The translations under genes and the position numbers were made by a program. DNA of 64,000 nt from Marinobacter szutsaonensis (GTDB lineage: Bacteria; Pseudomonadota; Gammaproteobacteria; Pseudomonadales; Oleiphilaceae). The stretch spans positions 562,848 to 626,847 of the forward strand of contig NZ_BAAAFC010000002.1 in the NCBI RefSeq assembly GCF_039523335.1, written 5' to 3'. The number at the start of each line of letters is the position of its first letter. Positions within the stretch are counted from its first letter, which is position 1. The notes beneath the pieces are model-generated. The model was not told where the DNA came from and did not search any database. It was given only the letters and a program-made list of their open reading frames with translations. Shown in pieces: positions 34,365 through 43,338 of this stretch.

Positions 34365-37118
34365 TTGAGCACCCGTTACCTGGAAAGTCTTTTCAACCCC
34401 AGCTCCATTGTCGTGATCGGTGCCTCCGAGCGCGCCGACAACCTGGGTGGTATGGTCCTGCGGAACCTTCTCGGTGGCGGCTATCCCACGGAAAAGCTGC
34501 TGGTGATCAACCAGAGTGGCTACGACAACGTCCACGGCGTGCCTTGCGTGCCCAAGGTGGCGAAGATGGACTTCTCGCCGGACCTTGCCATTATCTGTAC
34601 CCCGCCCGATACCGTCGCGAAAGCCATCAAACGCCTGGGCGAGGCTGGGGTTCGAACCGCCATCGTGATGACCGGTGGTATGTCCCGGACCCACAGTAAG
34701 ACCGGGCAGCCGCTGATGTACTCTGTGCGTGAAGCCGCCAAGGAGACCGGCATCCGTGTGCTGGGGCCGAACACCATCGGCCTGATGGTACCGGCCCGGA
34801 GCCTGAACGCCACGTACGCCCACATGGGCGCCATTCCCGGGCGGGTGGCCTTTGTGGGCCAGAGCGGCACTATTGCCAGTTCGGTACTGGACTGGGCCTT
34901 TGCCCGGGGCGTGGGGTTTTCCTATTTCCTGACCCTGGGCGATGGTATGGACATCGATCACGACGACCTGATCGATTACCTGGCCCAGGACACCCAGACC
35001 CGCGCCATCCTGCTGCACATCGAGAACGTCCCCAACCCCCGGCGCTTCATGTCGGCGGTGCGGGTGGCGTCCCGTACCAAACCGGTGATCGCAGTGAAGT
35101 CCGGCCGGGTGCCCGAATCCGAATGGTTCCATCATGAATTGCCTGCCGGCCTCAAACGCAGTGATCCTATCTACGATGCCATGCTGCAGCGGGCCGGTGT
35201 GCTGCGGGTGGATGGCCTGGGGCAGATGTTCGACGCCCTGGAAACCCTGACCCGCATGCGCCCGTTGCGCCGGGAGTCCCTGGCGATCATGGCCAACGGG
35301 GTCGGCCCGGGGGTGCTGGCGGTGGACCGGCTGGCGGACCTGGGCGGCGAGCTGGCGGAGCTGTCGGAGCAGAGTATTGAAGCCCTGGCCGAACTGTTGC
35401 CCCCGTACTGGACCCGCAAGAACCCCATCGACCTGAACTACGATGCCTCTCCCGAGCTTTACGCCCAGGCCATCAAGATCCTGGCCAAGGATCCGGAAGT
35501 GGCCAATGTGCTGGTGATGTACGCGCCCAGTCTGACCGAGGACAGCCTGCAGATCGCCGATGCCGTGGTGCAGGCCTCGAAGGGCACACGCCTGAACGTG
35601 TTCACCTGTTGGCTCGGCCAGAGCACGGTGATGGAGTCGCGGGAGGAATTCTACCGGGCTGGGATACCGTCCTTCTTCAATCCGGAGAAGGCGGTGATGG
35701 CGTTCATGCAGCATGTCCGGCACCAGCGCGTGCAGCGTCTGCTGACCGAGACCCCGGAGTCTTTCACCGACCATTTCGCCGACCGGACCCGGCCCCGCCG
35801 CCTCGTGGCCAATGCCCTGCGTTCAGGGCGGAAGCATCTCTCCAACCGGGAAGCCCGGGACGTCATCCGAGATTACGGCATCAATACCATCGACACCATT
35901 TACTGCGACGACATCGAGGAGGTGCTGGAAGCCTTCGCGGTGGAGCGCCGGCCGGTGGACATTACCATTGTGCATGAGCAGGCCTGCCACCCGTTCCTGG
36001 ACCTGAGCCCGACCCAGCGCCGCTACAAGGGCACGGTGAAGAAGCTTAACAGCGAGGCGGCGATCATGGATTCCTGCCGCTTCCTGATGGAGGAATACCA
36101 GGAGCATTTCCCGAACAGTGGATTCCTGGGTTTTGCGGTCCAGCGCTCCTACCAGCATGTGGGCGGGGTGGAATTCAGCGTGGGCATTACCCGGGATTCC
36201 GAGTTCGGGCCGCTGGTGGTGTGCGGGGCCTCGGGCGCCCAGATCAATGTGATGACCGACCGCCAGATTGCGCTGCCGCCGCTGAACATGGTGCTGGCCC
36301 GTGAGCTGCTGCGGCGCACCTACATGTACAAGCTCCTGAAGGAGCACAGCCTCAAGCCGGAGGAGGACATCCGGGCGGTGTCCGAAACCCTGGTGACCCT
36401 GTCCCAGATCGTGATCGATATTCCCGAGATCAAGGGGCTGGAGATCTCGCCGCTGCTGTTCAATGAGAGCGGGGCGGTGGCGGTCAACATCGCCATCAAT
36501 CTCGATGACACACCGACCAGACCGATTATCCAGCCCTATCCCCGGGAGCTGGAGGAGTGGATTGTGCTGCCCAAATCCGGCCGCCGGGTCATCATCCGGC
36601 CGGTGCTGGCGGAGGATGAGCCGGCGCACCGGGAGTTTCATGAGCACCAGTCGCCGGAATCGATCCGCTACCGGTTCTTCCAGTACCGCAAGCACTTCTC
36701 CCGGGAAGACGTGGCCCAGATGGTGCAGATCGACTACGACCGGGAGATGGTGTTCATCGCCAATGCGCCCCGGGAAGATGGCGAAGGCGAGGAAACCCTG
36801 GGCACCGTGCGTACCTGGACCGACGCCGACAACCTGCGCTGCGAGTTTGCGGTGATGGTGGATGACAAGATGAAGGGCGAAGGGTTGGGCGTGGCGCTGA
36901 TGCAGAAGATGATCGATTACTGCCGGGCCCGCGGCACCGTGGAGATGATCGGCAACGTGCTGCCGGATAACCGGCCGATGCTGCAGCTGGCGGAGCATCT
37001 CGGTTTCGAGATCAAGTACAACACCGAGGAAGAGGTGATGGATCTTCGGCTGGTGCTGAACGAGCCGGAGAAGGATTGGCAGAAGGAGCGGCTGAAGAAG
37101 CGCGGGGCGCATTTGTAG
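34365..37118 (+). CDS. Pat-type protein acetyltransferase (acyl-CoA ligase-like plus GNAT)
   Basis: A 917-residue protein with the layout of PatZ/YfiQ: CoA-binding Rossmann domain (about 1-130; SLFNPSSIVVIGASERADN), ligase-like middle (about 150-470), ATP-grasp-type domain (about 490-710), and a C-terminal GNAT domain (about 730-900; RVIIRPVLAEDEPAHREF, EGLGVALMQKMIDYCRARG acetyl-CoA loop). Such enzymes acetylate lysines on acetyl-CoA synthetase and other proteins. The start is TTG at 34365 behind GAGGAG. Divergent from a zinc-dependent deacetylase. The REP-like cluster lies just after its stop. Confidence 0.9.
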   Translation: MSTRYLESLFNPSSIVVIGASERADNLGGMVLRNLLGGGYPTEKLLVINQSGYDNVHGVPCVPKVAKMDFSPDLAIICTPPDTVAKAIKRLGEAGVRTAIVMTGGMSRTHSKTGQPLMYSVREAAKETGIRVLGPNTIGLMVPARSLNATYAHMGAIPGRVAFVGQSGTIASSVLDWAFARGVGFSYFLTLGDGMDIDHDDLIDYLAQDTQTRAILLHIENVPNPRRFMSAVRVASRTKPVIAVKSGRVPESEWFHHELPAGLKRSDPIYDAMLQRAGVLRVDGLGQMFDALETLTRMRPLRRESLAIMANGVGPGVLAVDRLADLGGELAELSEQSIEALAELLPPYWTRKNPIDLNYDASPELYAQAIKILAKDPEVANVLVMYAPSLTEDSLQIADAVVQASKGTRLNVFTCWLGQSTVMESREEFYRAGIPSFFNPEKAVMAFMQHVRHQRVQRLLTETPESFTDHFADRTRPRRLVANALRSGRKHLSNREARDVIRDYGINTIDTIYCDDIEEVLEAFAVERRPVDITIVHEQACHPFLDLSPTQRRYKGTVKKLNSEAAIMDSCRFLMEEYQEHFPNSGFLGFAVQRSYQHVGGVEFSVGITRDSEFGPLVVCGASGAQINVMTDRQIALPPLNMVLARELLRRTYMYKLLKEHSLKPEEDIRAVSETLVTLSQIVIDIPEIKGLEISPLLFNESGAVAVNIAINLDDTPTRPIIQPYPRELEEWIVLPKSGRRVIIRPVLAEDEPAHREFHEHQSPESIRYRFFQYRKHFSREDVAQMVQIDYDREMVFIANAPREDGEGEETLGTVRTWTDADNLRCEFAVMVDDKMKGEGLGVALMQKMIDYCRARGTVEMIGNVLPDNRPMLQLAEHLGFEIKYNTEEEVMDLRLVLNEPEKDWQKERLKKRGAHL

Positions 37119-37135
37119 CCGGGGGCCGCCAAGAT

Positions 37136-37291
37136 GGGGTCAGAAGAACGAGTTCTTCAGACCCCTGTGCCGAAGTTCGCTTACAGCACAGGGGTCTGAT
37201 GAAAGCCTTCATCTGACCCCAACTTCAAGTTCACGTCTGCCTCAGAGGTTTCGTCCAAGACGGGGTCAGAAGAACGAGTTCTTCTGACCCC
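37136..37291. repeat. REP-like palindrome cluster
   Basis: Three 30-nt imperfect palindromes: 37136-37165, 37191-37220 and 37262-37291, all built on GGGGTCAGA...TCTGACCCC. The third is exact: 14-bp arms (GGGGTCAGAAGAAC) around a 2-nt centre. The first has one mismatch, the second two, with a different centre. In addition, the right arm of unit 1 and left arm of unit 2 form a 14-bp complementary pair (around TCAGACCCCTGTGC), so the RNA can fold in alternative ways. It lies between the acetyltransferase and convergent rdgC stops. Confidence 0.9.
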
Positions 37292-37295
37292 ATTT

Positions 37296-38222
37296 TCACT
37301 CTTCGACAATCGCCGAGCGGTCTTCGCCGCCGAGCGCTTCCAGCAACCCAGGAATCATCCGCGACAGCTCCAGTGTCATCAGGCTGAAGGCGGCGTCAAA
37401 CTTGGCCACGGCATCATCGGCGTCAACGTCATCCAGCTGCTCCTGCAGGGTCTCGCCGAACTTGAGGCGGCGGATGCCCAGTTCTTCGTCCAGCACGAAG
37501 GAGACGTTGTCGTCCCAGGTCACGGCAAGCTTGGTGACCTGCATGCCGGCCTCCAGGTGGTTGCGGATTTCGTCGGCTTTCAGGTCGAGTCCCTTGCAGC
37601 GCACCACGCCGCCGTCTTCGGAGGGATCTTTCAGCTCACACTCGCTGCCCAGGGCAATGCTCGCCGGCAGGTCGATGGATTCGTTCAGCCAGCCGGTAAA
37701 AGTGAAAGCCGGTGACTGCTCGACCGCCGGCGGGCGCACCGGCAGGGAACCCAGGCTCTTGCGCAGGGTCGAGGCCAGATCCTCCGCCTGCTTGGCAGAG
37801 CCGGCATCCACCACCAGAACACCGTCCTGGGGTGCCAGGTAGGCGTAGCAACGACGGTTCTTGGAAAAGGCCTGGGGCAGCATTTCCAGCATCACCTGTT
37901 CCTTGATTTCGTCTTTTTCCTTGCGGCGGACCTTACGACCCTGCTCGATCTCGATAGCCTCGGCCCGCTCTTCCACGGCTTCCTTCACCACCGGGCCCGG
38001 CAGGATCTTCTCTTCCTTGCGCAGGGAGATCAGGTGATAGCCGTTGGCGCTGTGCACCAATTGCTCACCATGCTTGCCCAACGGTGCCACCCAGCCCTGC
38101 CGGCTGGTTTCCTGGGGGCCGCAGGGTTTGAAGGCGTCGGCCTGGAGCTTCTCTTCCAGCTCTTCCGGGGAAATATCGAACGGCTTGGTGAAACGGAATA
38201 CACGGGCATTACGAAACCACAT
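37296..38222 (-). CDS. rdgC: Recombination-associated protein RdgC
   Basis: A 308-residue protein matching RdgC: MWFRNARVFRFTKPFDIS, GWVAPLGKHGEQLVHSANGY, EKILPGPVVKEAV, KDEIKEQVMLEMLPQAFSKN, and the acidic C-terminal MTLELSRMIPGLLEALGGE. RdgC forms a ring dimer that coats double-stranded DNA and limits RecA access. The hairpin at 38283-38306, upstream of its start, could end transcription from the DUF2788 gene. Confidence 0.95.
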   Translation of the reverse strand: MWFRNARVFRFTKPFDISPEELEEKLQADAFKPCGPQETSRQGWVAPLGKHGEQLVHSANGYHLISLRKEEKILPGPVVKEAVEERAEAIEIEQGRKVRRKEKDEIKEQVMLEMLPQAFSKNRRCYAYLAPQDGVLVVDAGSAKQAEDLASTLRKSLGSLPVRPPAVEQSPAFTFTGWLNESIDLPASIALGSECELKDPSEDGGVVRCKGLDLKADEIRNHLEAGMQVTKLAVTWDDNVSFVLDEELGIRRLKFGETLQEQLDDVDADDAVAKFDAAFSLMTLELSRMIPGLLEALGGEDRSAIVEE

Positions 38223-38282
38223 CAGGTTCGGTCCTTGCTCTTGATTTTAATCGGTGATGGTTCGAAAAGGGGGAAAGGATGA

Positions 38283-38306
38283 TACGGCCACCGGGCGGCG
38301 GCCGTA
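38283..38306 (-). terminator. Possible terminator between DUF2788 gene and rdgC
   Basis: TACGGCC (38283-38289) pairs with GGCCGTA (38300-38306). On the minus strand the stem is followed by a T/C-rich stretch (ATCATCCTTTCCCCCTTTT). Confidence 0.45.
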
Positions 38307-38323
38307 AAGTGACGGGTATCACG

Positions 38324-38524
38324 CTATATTTGCATGATCTCGACCAGCACCGTCTTGACGATAAAACCGACCACGCCGGCGCCAAGTACGGTAAACAGGG
38401 CAATGGTACCAAACTTGCCAGCCTGGGATTTCTTGGCAAGGTCCCAGACGATGAAACCCATCCAGATAATCAGGCCGGTCAGAAACACCAGCATGGCGAT
38501 CTGGGAAAAGACTGCTTCGTTCAT
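38324..38524 (-). CDS. Small membrane protein, DUF2788 family
   Basis: A 66-residue protein with two transmembrane helices: SQIAMLVFLTGLIIWMGFIVW and FGTIALFTVLGAGVVGFIVK, separated by the basic DLAKKSQAGK loop. The pattern fits DUF2788, which has no known function. The ATG at 38524 is preferred to one at 38542, which adds MLSESS. Confidence 0.8.
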   Translation of the reverse strand: MNEAVFSQIAMLVFLTGLIIWMGFIVWDLAKKSQAGKFGTIALFTVLGAGVVGFIVKTVLVEIMQI

Positions 38525-38548
38525 TGATGACTCCGATAACAACTGAAA

Positions 38549-39319
38549 TTACTGTTCGTCGCGCAGGAAAACCCAGTTGTTCTTGTCGGACTGGTCTTCG
38601 CTGAAATAGTAGCCTTCGAGGTTGAAACCCTTCAGGTCGTCGGCCTGGGTGATGCGGTTCTGGATTGCATAGCGGCACATCAGGCCGCGGGCTTTCTTGG
38701 CGTAGAAACTGATCATCTTGTACTGGCCGTTCTTCCAGTCCTTGAACTGGGGCGTAACCAGCCGGCCATCGAGATCTTTCTTCTTCACACTCTTGAAGTA
38801 TTCGTTGGACGCCAGGTTCACCAGTACGCCGTCATCCTCGGCCAGCAGGCGATTGATCTCCTCGGTGATCTTGTTGCCCCAGAAGGCATAGAGATCCTTG
38901 CCACGTTTGTTTTCGAACCTGGTGCCCATCTCCAGCCGGTAGGGCTGCATCAGGTCCAGCGGCCGCAGGATGCCATACAAGCCGGAGAGCATGCGCAGGT
39001 GTTCCTGGGCGAAGGCAAAGTCCTCCTCGCTGAAGCTCTCGGCGTCCAGTCCGGTATACACGTCACCCTTGAACGCCAGCACGGCCTGCCGGGCATTTTC
39101 TGGGGTGAACGGCGTGTGCCAGGTGCGGAACCGCTCGGCGTTGAGCTGGCCCAGCTTGTCGCTGATGCTCATCAGGTTGCTGACCTGGTGTGGCTCCAGT
39201 TCCTTGAGCTGGTCAATCAGTTCGCAGGCATCGTCCAGGAAGTCCGGCTGGGTATAGCTTTCCGTTGCCAGCGGGCTCTCGTAGTCCAACGTCTTGGCAG
39301 GGGAGATAACCATCAACAT
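38549..39319 (-). CDS. yaaA: Peroxide-stress protein YaaA
   Basis: A 256-residue YaaA/DUF328 protein: [16 protein letters not shown] at the start, [44 protein letters not shown] and [18 protein letters not shown]. YaaA binds DNA and lowers free iron damage in peroxide-stressed cells. Followed by no other stress gene; upstream neighbour is a glutaredoxin-like gene on the same strand 12 nt away, likely co-transcribed. Confidence 0.95.
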   Translation of the reverse strand: MLMVISPAKTLDYESPLATESYTQPDFLDDACELIDQLKELEPHQVSNLMSISDKLGQLNAERFRTWHTPFTPENARQAVLAFKGDVYTGLDAESFSEEDFAFAQEHLRMLSGLYGILRPLDLMQPYRLEMGTRFENKRGKDLYAFWGNKITEEINRLLAEDDGVLVNLASNEYFKSVKKKDLDGRLVTPQFKDWKNGQYKMISFYAKKARGLMCRYAIQNRITQADDLKGFNLEGYYFSEDQSDKNNWVFLRDEQ

Positions 39320-39331
39320 GTCAGGAAATCC

Positions 39332-39565
39332 TCATTGCAGAAAGGTCAGTAACTGGTCCCTGGTAAACGGCCAGTCCAGCTCCGCACCGGTGTCGTTACG
39401 GCGCAGCACCGGAATGCGGGTACCGTAACGCTCTACCAGCTCTTCAGACTGGGCAATGTCCACCACGTCCACCGGAATCGGTTCCGGCATCGGCGTGTTC
39501 ACCAGCAGGGCTTCCGCCAGTTCGCACAGGTGGCACTCGGAGGTGGTGTAAAAGTAAAGTTCCAT
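39332..39565 (-). CDS. Glutaredoxin-like thioredoxin-fold protein
   Basis: A 77-residue thioredoxin-fold protein: strand MELYFYTTSE, CxxC site C11-HL-C14, cis-Pro region in TRIPVLRRND. It fits the short glutaredoxin-like group (DUF836). The start overlaps the yciK stop by one base, so the two genes are coupled. Redox partner unknown. Confidence 0.85.
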   Translation of the reverse strand: MELYFYTTSECHLCELAEALLVNTPMPEPIPVDVVDIAQSEELVERYGTRIPVLRRNDTGAELDWPFTRDQLLTFLQ

Positions 39566-40317
39566 TATTTTTTGGGCTGCGCGTCCAGTTGTTGGCCGTT
39601 GACGCCCTGACTGTCCTTGCCCATCAGGTACAGGTAAATGGGCATCAGGTCTTCCGGCGCCGGGTTTTGCTGCGGGTTTTCCGCGGGGTAGGCTTTGGCG
39701 CGCATATTGGTCCGGGTGGCACCCGGGTTCAGGCTGTTGACGCGGATGTTGTGGCGCTCGTCGTCCAGCTCATCGGCCAGCAGCTGGCTCAGACCCTCAA
39801 CGGCGAACTTGGAGACGGCGTAGGCGCCCCAGTAGGCCTTGGCCTTCCGGCCCACGCCGGAAGAGGTGAAAACCACCGAGGCGTCATCGGATTTGCGGAG
39901 CAGGGGAATCATCGCACGGCTCAGCAGGAACGGCGCCGTGGCGTTCACGTGCATCACCTTATTCCACATTTCCGGATCGTACAGTTCGACCGGGCTCCGG
40001 TTGCCGAGGATAGCGGCGTTATGGAGCAAGCCATCGAGACGACCAAAATTGTCCTCTATGGTCATCGCCAGCTCTTCGTATTCCTTCACCGCAGCACCCT
40101 CGAAATTCATCGGGACGATGGCTGGCTTGGGGTGGCCGGCGGCTTCAATTTCGTCGTAGACCTCTTCAAGTTTCGACACGGTCCGACCCAACAGTATGAC
40201 GGTGGCGCCGTGGGCAGCATAGGCTTTGGCGGCAGCGCGTCCGATTCCGCTGCCGGCACCCGTCACCATCACGATGCGGTCCTGCAGAAGATCGGCGGGT
40301 GCTTGGTAATCTTGCAT
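39565..40317 (-). CDS. yciK: YciK family short-chain dehydrogenase
   Basis: A 250-residue classical SDR: VTGAGSGIGRAAAKAYA, LHNAAILGNRSP, FTSSGVGRKAKAYWGAYAVSKFAVEG (YxxxK), NSLNPGATRTNMRAKAYP. The RKAKAYWGAYAVSKFA segment is characteristic of YciK. In Pseudomonas the same gene sits beside mupP and ubiG as here. Substrate unknown. Confidence 0.9.
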   Translation of the reverse strand: MQDYQAPADLLQDRIVMVTGAGSGIGRAAAKAYAAHGATVILLGRTVSKLEEVYDEIEAAGHPKPAIVPMNFEGAAVKEYEELAMTIEDNFGRLDGLLHNAAILGNRSPVELYDPEMWNKVMHVNATAPFLLSRAMIPLLRKSDDASVVFTSSGVGRKAKAYWGAYAVSKFAVEGLSQLLADELDDERHNIRVNSLNPGATRTNMRAKAYPAENPQQNPAPEDLMPIYLYLMGKDSQGVNGQQLDAQPKK

Positions 40318-40378
40318 AACCTGTCTCCGTTTCAGGTTGTTGCCGGTCTGTATGCCGGATACGGATTCATTTGAGGCG

Positions 40379-41044
40379 CTATTGTAACAGCTTTGCCAGA
40401 TCGCTGACGGTATTGGCTATGAGGTCGGCTTGCCATAAATCAACCGTTTCCGGCTCCTCGATGTAACCGTAACGTACGGCAATGGTTCGCATACCGGCAT
40501 TACGACCAGCCTCGATATCCCGCTCATGGTCGCCCACGTAAATGGCGGTTTCCGGCTGTGCTCCAATTTGCGTACAGGCCAGGAACAGGGCTTCCGGATG
40601 GGGTTTGCGCTGGGCTACATGGTCCGGACACACCACCGCGGCGCAGCGTTGGGCCAGGCCCAGGGCTTCCACCAGGGGAGCGGCAAAGCGCACCGGCTTG
40701 TTGGTGACAATGCCCCAGGGAATGTCCCTCTCTTCGAGGCTCCGCAGGAGTTCATCCATCCCCTCGAACAGGGTGGTCTCGACTGCGACGCCGGCTTCGT
40801 AGAGGTCCAGGAAGGCGGTGTGCTTTTCGGTGTAATCCGGATGCTCCGATTCCAGGCCGAAGCCCACCCGTATCATGGCCCGGGCGCCGTTGGAGACGGA
40901 ACGTCGGATCTGCTCCGGCGGCAGTGGCGCGAGACCGTGTTGTTCCCGCAACTGGTTCAGGCAGCGGATGAAATCCGGCGCGGTATCGATCAGGGTGCCG
41001 TCGAGATCGAACAACACCACGGAAGGCTTTGGATCAGTCGTCAC
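40379..41044 (-). CDS. mupP: HAD-family N-acetylmuramic acid 6-phosphate phosphatase
   Basis: A 221-residue HAD phosphatase: [10 protein letters not shown] (nucleophile Asp13, acid Asp15), IVTNKP (motif II), [10 protein letters not shown] (motif III Lys) and [12 protein letters not shown] (motif IV). By motifs alone it could be a phosphoglycolate phosphatase; the order yciK-this gene-ubiG is that of Pseudomonas MupP, which dephosphorylates MurNAc-6-P in cell-wall recycling. It overlaps the ubiG stop by 11 nt. Confidence 0.85.
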   Translation of the reverse strand: MTTDPKPSVVLFDLDGTLIDTAPDFIRCLNQLREQHGLAPLPPEQIRRSVSNGARAMIRVGFGLESEHPDYTEKHTAFLDLYEAGVAVETTLFEGMDELLRSLEERDIPWGIVTNKPVRFAAPLVEALGLAQRCAAVVCPDHVAQRKPHPEALFLACTQIGAQPETAIYVGDHERDIEAGRNAGMRTIAVRYGYIEEPETVDLWQADLIANTVSDLAKLLQ

Positions 41045-41750
41045 GGGAATCCCTGGCGTGCATGAGGTAGTTCACGTCCACGTCCCGGCCGAGTTTGTAG
41101 ACCTTGGTGATCGGGTTGTAGGTCATGCCGGTCAGTTCCTGGACTTCCAGGCCGGCGTGGCGCAGGTGGTCGGACATTTCCGAGGGGCGAATGAACTTCT
41201 TCCACTCGTGGGTGCCCTTGGGCAGCATGTTCAGCACATACTCGGCGCCAACGATGGCAAACAGGAAAGACTTCGGGTTCCGGTTGATGGTGGACACGAA
41301 CAGGTGCCCGCCTGGCTTGAGCATGGCAGCGCAGGCCCGGATCACCGAGGCCGGGTCCGGCACGTGTTCGAGCATCTCCAGGCAGGTGACCACGTCATAC
41401 TGTCCGGCCTGGTCCGCGTCACGGGCCAGGTCTTCGACCGTGGTTTGCCGGTAGTCCACCTGGATGCCGCTTTCCAGGCCGTGGAGTTTGGCCACGGACA
41501 GCGGCGCTTCGCCCATGTCGATACCGGTGACGTGGGCCCCGCGCTGGGCCATGCCTTCGGACAGCAGGCCGCCGCCACAACCTACGTCCAGCACCTTCTT
41601 GCCGGCGAGGGAGACCCGCTCGTCGATGTAGTTCAGACGCAGCGGGTTGATGTCGTGCAGCGGCTTGAACTCGCTGGAGGGATCCCACCAGCGACTGGCC
41701 AGGGCCTCGAATTTGGCAATTTCATTCCGGTCTACGTTCTGATTGGTCAT
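41034..41750 (-). CDS. ubiG: Ubiquinone biosynthesis O-methyltransferase
   Basis: A 238-residue Ubi[33 protein letters not shown] motif [47 protein letters not shown] and [13 protein letters not shown]. It performs both O-methylations in ubiquinone synthesis at the membrane. Upstream of mupP with overlap; downstream of mtaD by 33 nt, so mtaD-ubiG-mupP-yciK may be one operon. Confidence 0.95.
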   Translation of the reverse strand: MTNQNVDRNEIAKFEALASRWWDPSSEFKPLHDINPLRLNYIDERVSLAGKKVLDVGCGGGLLSEGMAQRGAHVTGIDMGEAPLSVAKLHGLESGIQVDYRQTTVEDLARDADQAGQYDVVTCLEMLEHVPDPASVIRACAAMLKPGGHLFVSTINRNPKSFLFAIVGAEYVLNMLPKGTHEWKKFIRPSEMSDHLRHAGLEVQELTGMTYNPITKVYKLGRDVDVNYLMHARDSRDD

Positions 41751-41783
41751 GTTGGTCTCTGCCTGGAAATCGTCTGAATTCGG

Positions 41784-43127
41784 TTATTGGGCCTGATATT
41801 GCCGGATACGGTCACGCCAGTCATTGACCCTTAGCATGAGGTCGGCCACATCGATCCGGGTCAGTTTGCCTTCCTGTAACTGAGGTACGCCGTGAATCCA
41901 GCTATGGCTTACTGCCCGGGCGTGGTTGCTGTAAACGAGATGGGAGGCCGGGTCGTAGACCGGCTGCAGGAACGGATCGCTGAGGTCGATGGCAATGATG
42001 TCCGCCAGTTTGCCGGGTACCAGGGAGCCCAGATCGTGTTCGCGGCCGAGGGCCCGTGCACCATTGATGGTGGCCATGGCCAGGGCCTGGTGGGCGGACA
42101 GGGCCGCGGCATCACCGGCGACAGCCTTGGCGACCATGGCGGCGCTGCGGAGTTCGCCGAACAGGTCCAGATCGTTGTTGCTGGCCGCGCCGTCGGTGCC
42201 GATGGCGACATTGATGCCGTGGTCCATGAGCTTCTGCACCGGGCAGAAACCGCTGGCGAGCTTCAGATTGGATTCGGGGCAGTGAATGATATGGGCCCCG
42301 CTGGTGGTCAGCCGTTCGATGTCGGAATCATCGATTTGGGTCATATGCACGCATTGGGTGTCCGGTCCGAGTAGGCCTTTCTCCTCGATGCGCGCTGTCG
42401 GCCGCTGGCCGAATTTCTCGACGGCATCAGTCACTTCAAAGGCGGTCTCGTGCAGATGAATCTGGATCCGGGCGCCAGTGGCCTCCGACAGTGCCACCGC
42501 GTCGCCCAGGGGGCCGTCGGAAACAGTGTAAGGCGCGTGGGGGCCGATGGCGGGCGTGATGTATTCGTCGTCCTTCCAGGCCTCGATCAGATCCGCCCCC
42601 TTTCGCAGGTACTCCTCTGGCCCCGAGCCCCAGGCCGTGGGGAAGTCGATCAGCGGGAAACACACCTGCGCCCGCATGCCCACATCGTGGGCGGCCTGGG
42701 CCACGATTTCCGGGAAGAAGTACATATCGGAGAAGGTGGTGGTGCCTGTCCGCAGCATCTCGGCCATGGCCAGTTGGGTGCCGTCGGCGATGAATTGCTC
42801 GCCAATGAACTGGTGCTCTGCCGGCCAGATGTAATCGTTCAGCCAGGTCATCAGGGGCAGGTCGTCGGCCATGCCCCGGAACAGGGACATGGCGGCGTGG
42901 CCGTGCATGTTGATCAGGCCGGGCATGACCACGTGATCGGGCAGATCAATGGTTTCCCTGGTCCGGTAATCACGGTCCGCCTCGTCCTGAGGGAGCAGGG
43001 CCAGGATTCGGGAGCCCTGAAGGATGAGGGCGTGGTTCTCCAGGATGACGCCGGCGGGTTCGATGGGAATCACCCATCTGGCATTGATTCGGATATCGGC
43101 CGCGGTGGTGATGGTTTCTGCCGTCAT
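41784..43127 (-). CDS. mtaD: Methylthioadenosine/S-adenosylhomocysteine deaminase
   Basis: A 447-residue amidohydrolase: INMHGHAAMSLFRGMADDLPL (HxH), QIHLHETAFEV, HCPESNLKLASG and IGTDGAASNNDLDLF. The ligands are those of MTA/SAH/chlorohydrolase-type deaminases. In Pseudomonas the syntenic gene deaminates 5'-methylthioadenosine before salvage. Divergent from mtnA, the isomerase of the same pathway, with 211 nt between. Confidence 0.92.
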   Translation of the reverse strand: MTAETITTAADIRINARWVIPIEPAGVILENHALILQGSRILALLPQDEADRDYRTRETIDLPDHVVMPGLINMHGHAAMSLFRGMADDLPLMTWLNDYIWPAEHQFIGEQFIADGTQLAMAEMLRTGTTTFSDMYFFPEIVAQAAHDVGMRAQVCFPLIDFPTAWGSGPEEYLRKGADLIEAWKDDEYITPAIGPHAPYTVSDGPLGDAVALSEATGARIQIHLHETAFEVTDAVEKFGQRPTARIEEKGLLGPDTQCVHMTQIDDSDIERLTTSGAHIIHCPESNLKLASGFCPVQKLMDHGINVAIGTDGAASNNDLDLFGELRSAAMVAKAVAGDAAALSAHQALAMATINGARALGREHDLGSLVPGKLADIIAIDLSDPFLQPVYDPASHLVYSNHARAVSHSWIHGVPQLQEGKLTRIDVADLMLRVNDWRDRIRQYQAQ

Positions 43128-43338
43128 TGACCTGCCTTACAGCGTTGGGCGCAGCCTGTGCGCTCCGGAATGAAATGTAGCCCGAAAGTATAACCAGTGG
43201 CTGCGGCAAGGACTACCCGGGGGCTTGTTTAATGCGATGGTTGGTACCAACTTGGATAGAGGGGCAAGATTTTCGGAGTGCTTCCCCGGCTATCACCGCT
43301 ATACTGCGGGCTTTTGAAGGACTGACACGGAGACGTTT

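Noticed and set aside
37136..37291. CRISPR array
   Set aside because: Units are palindromic, differ from each other, have spacers of unequal length and lack cas genes.
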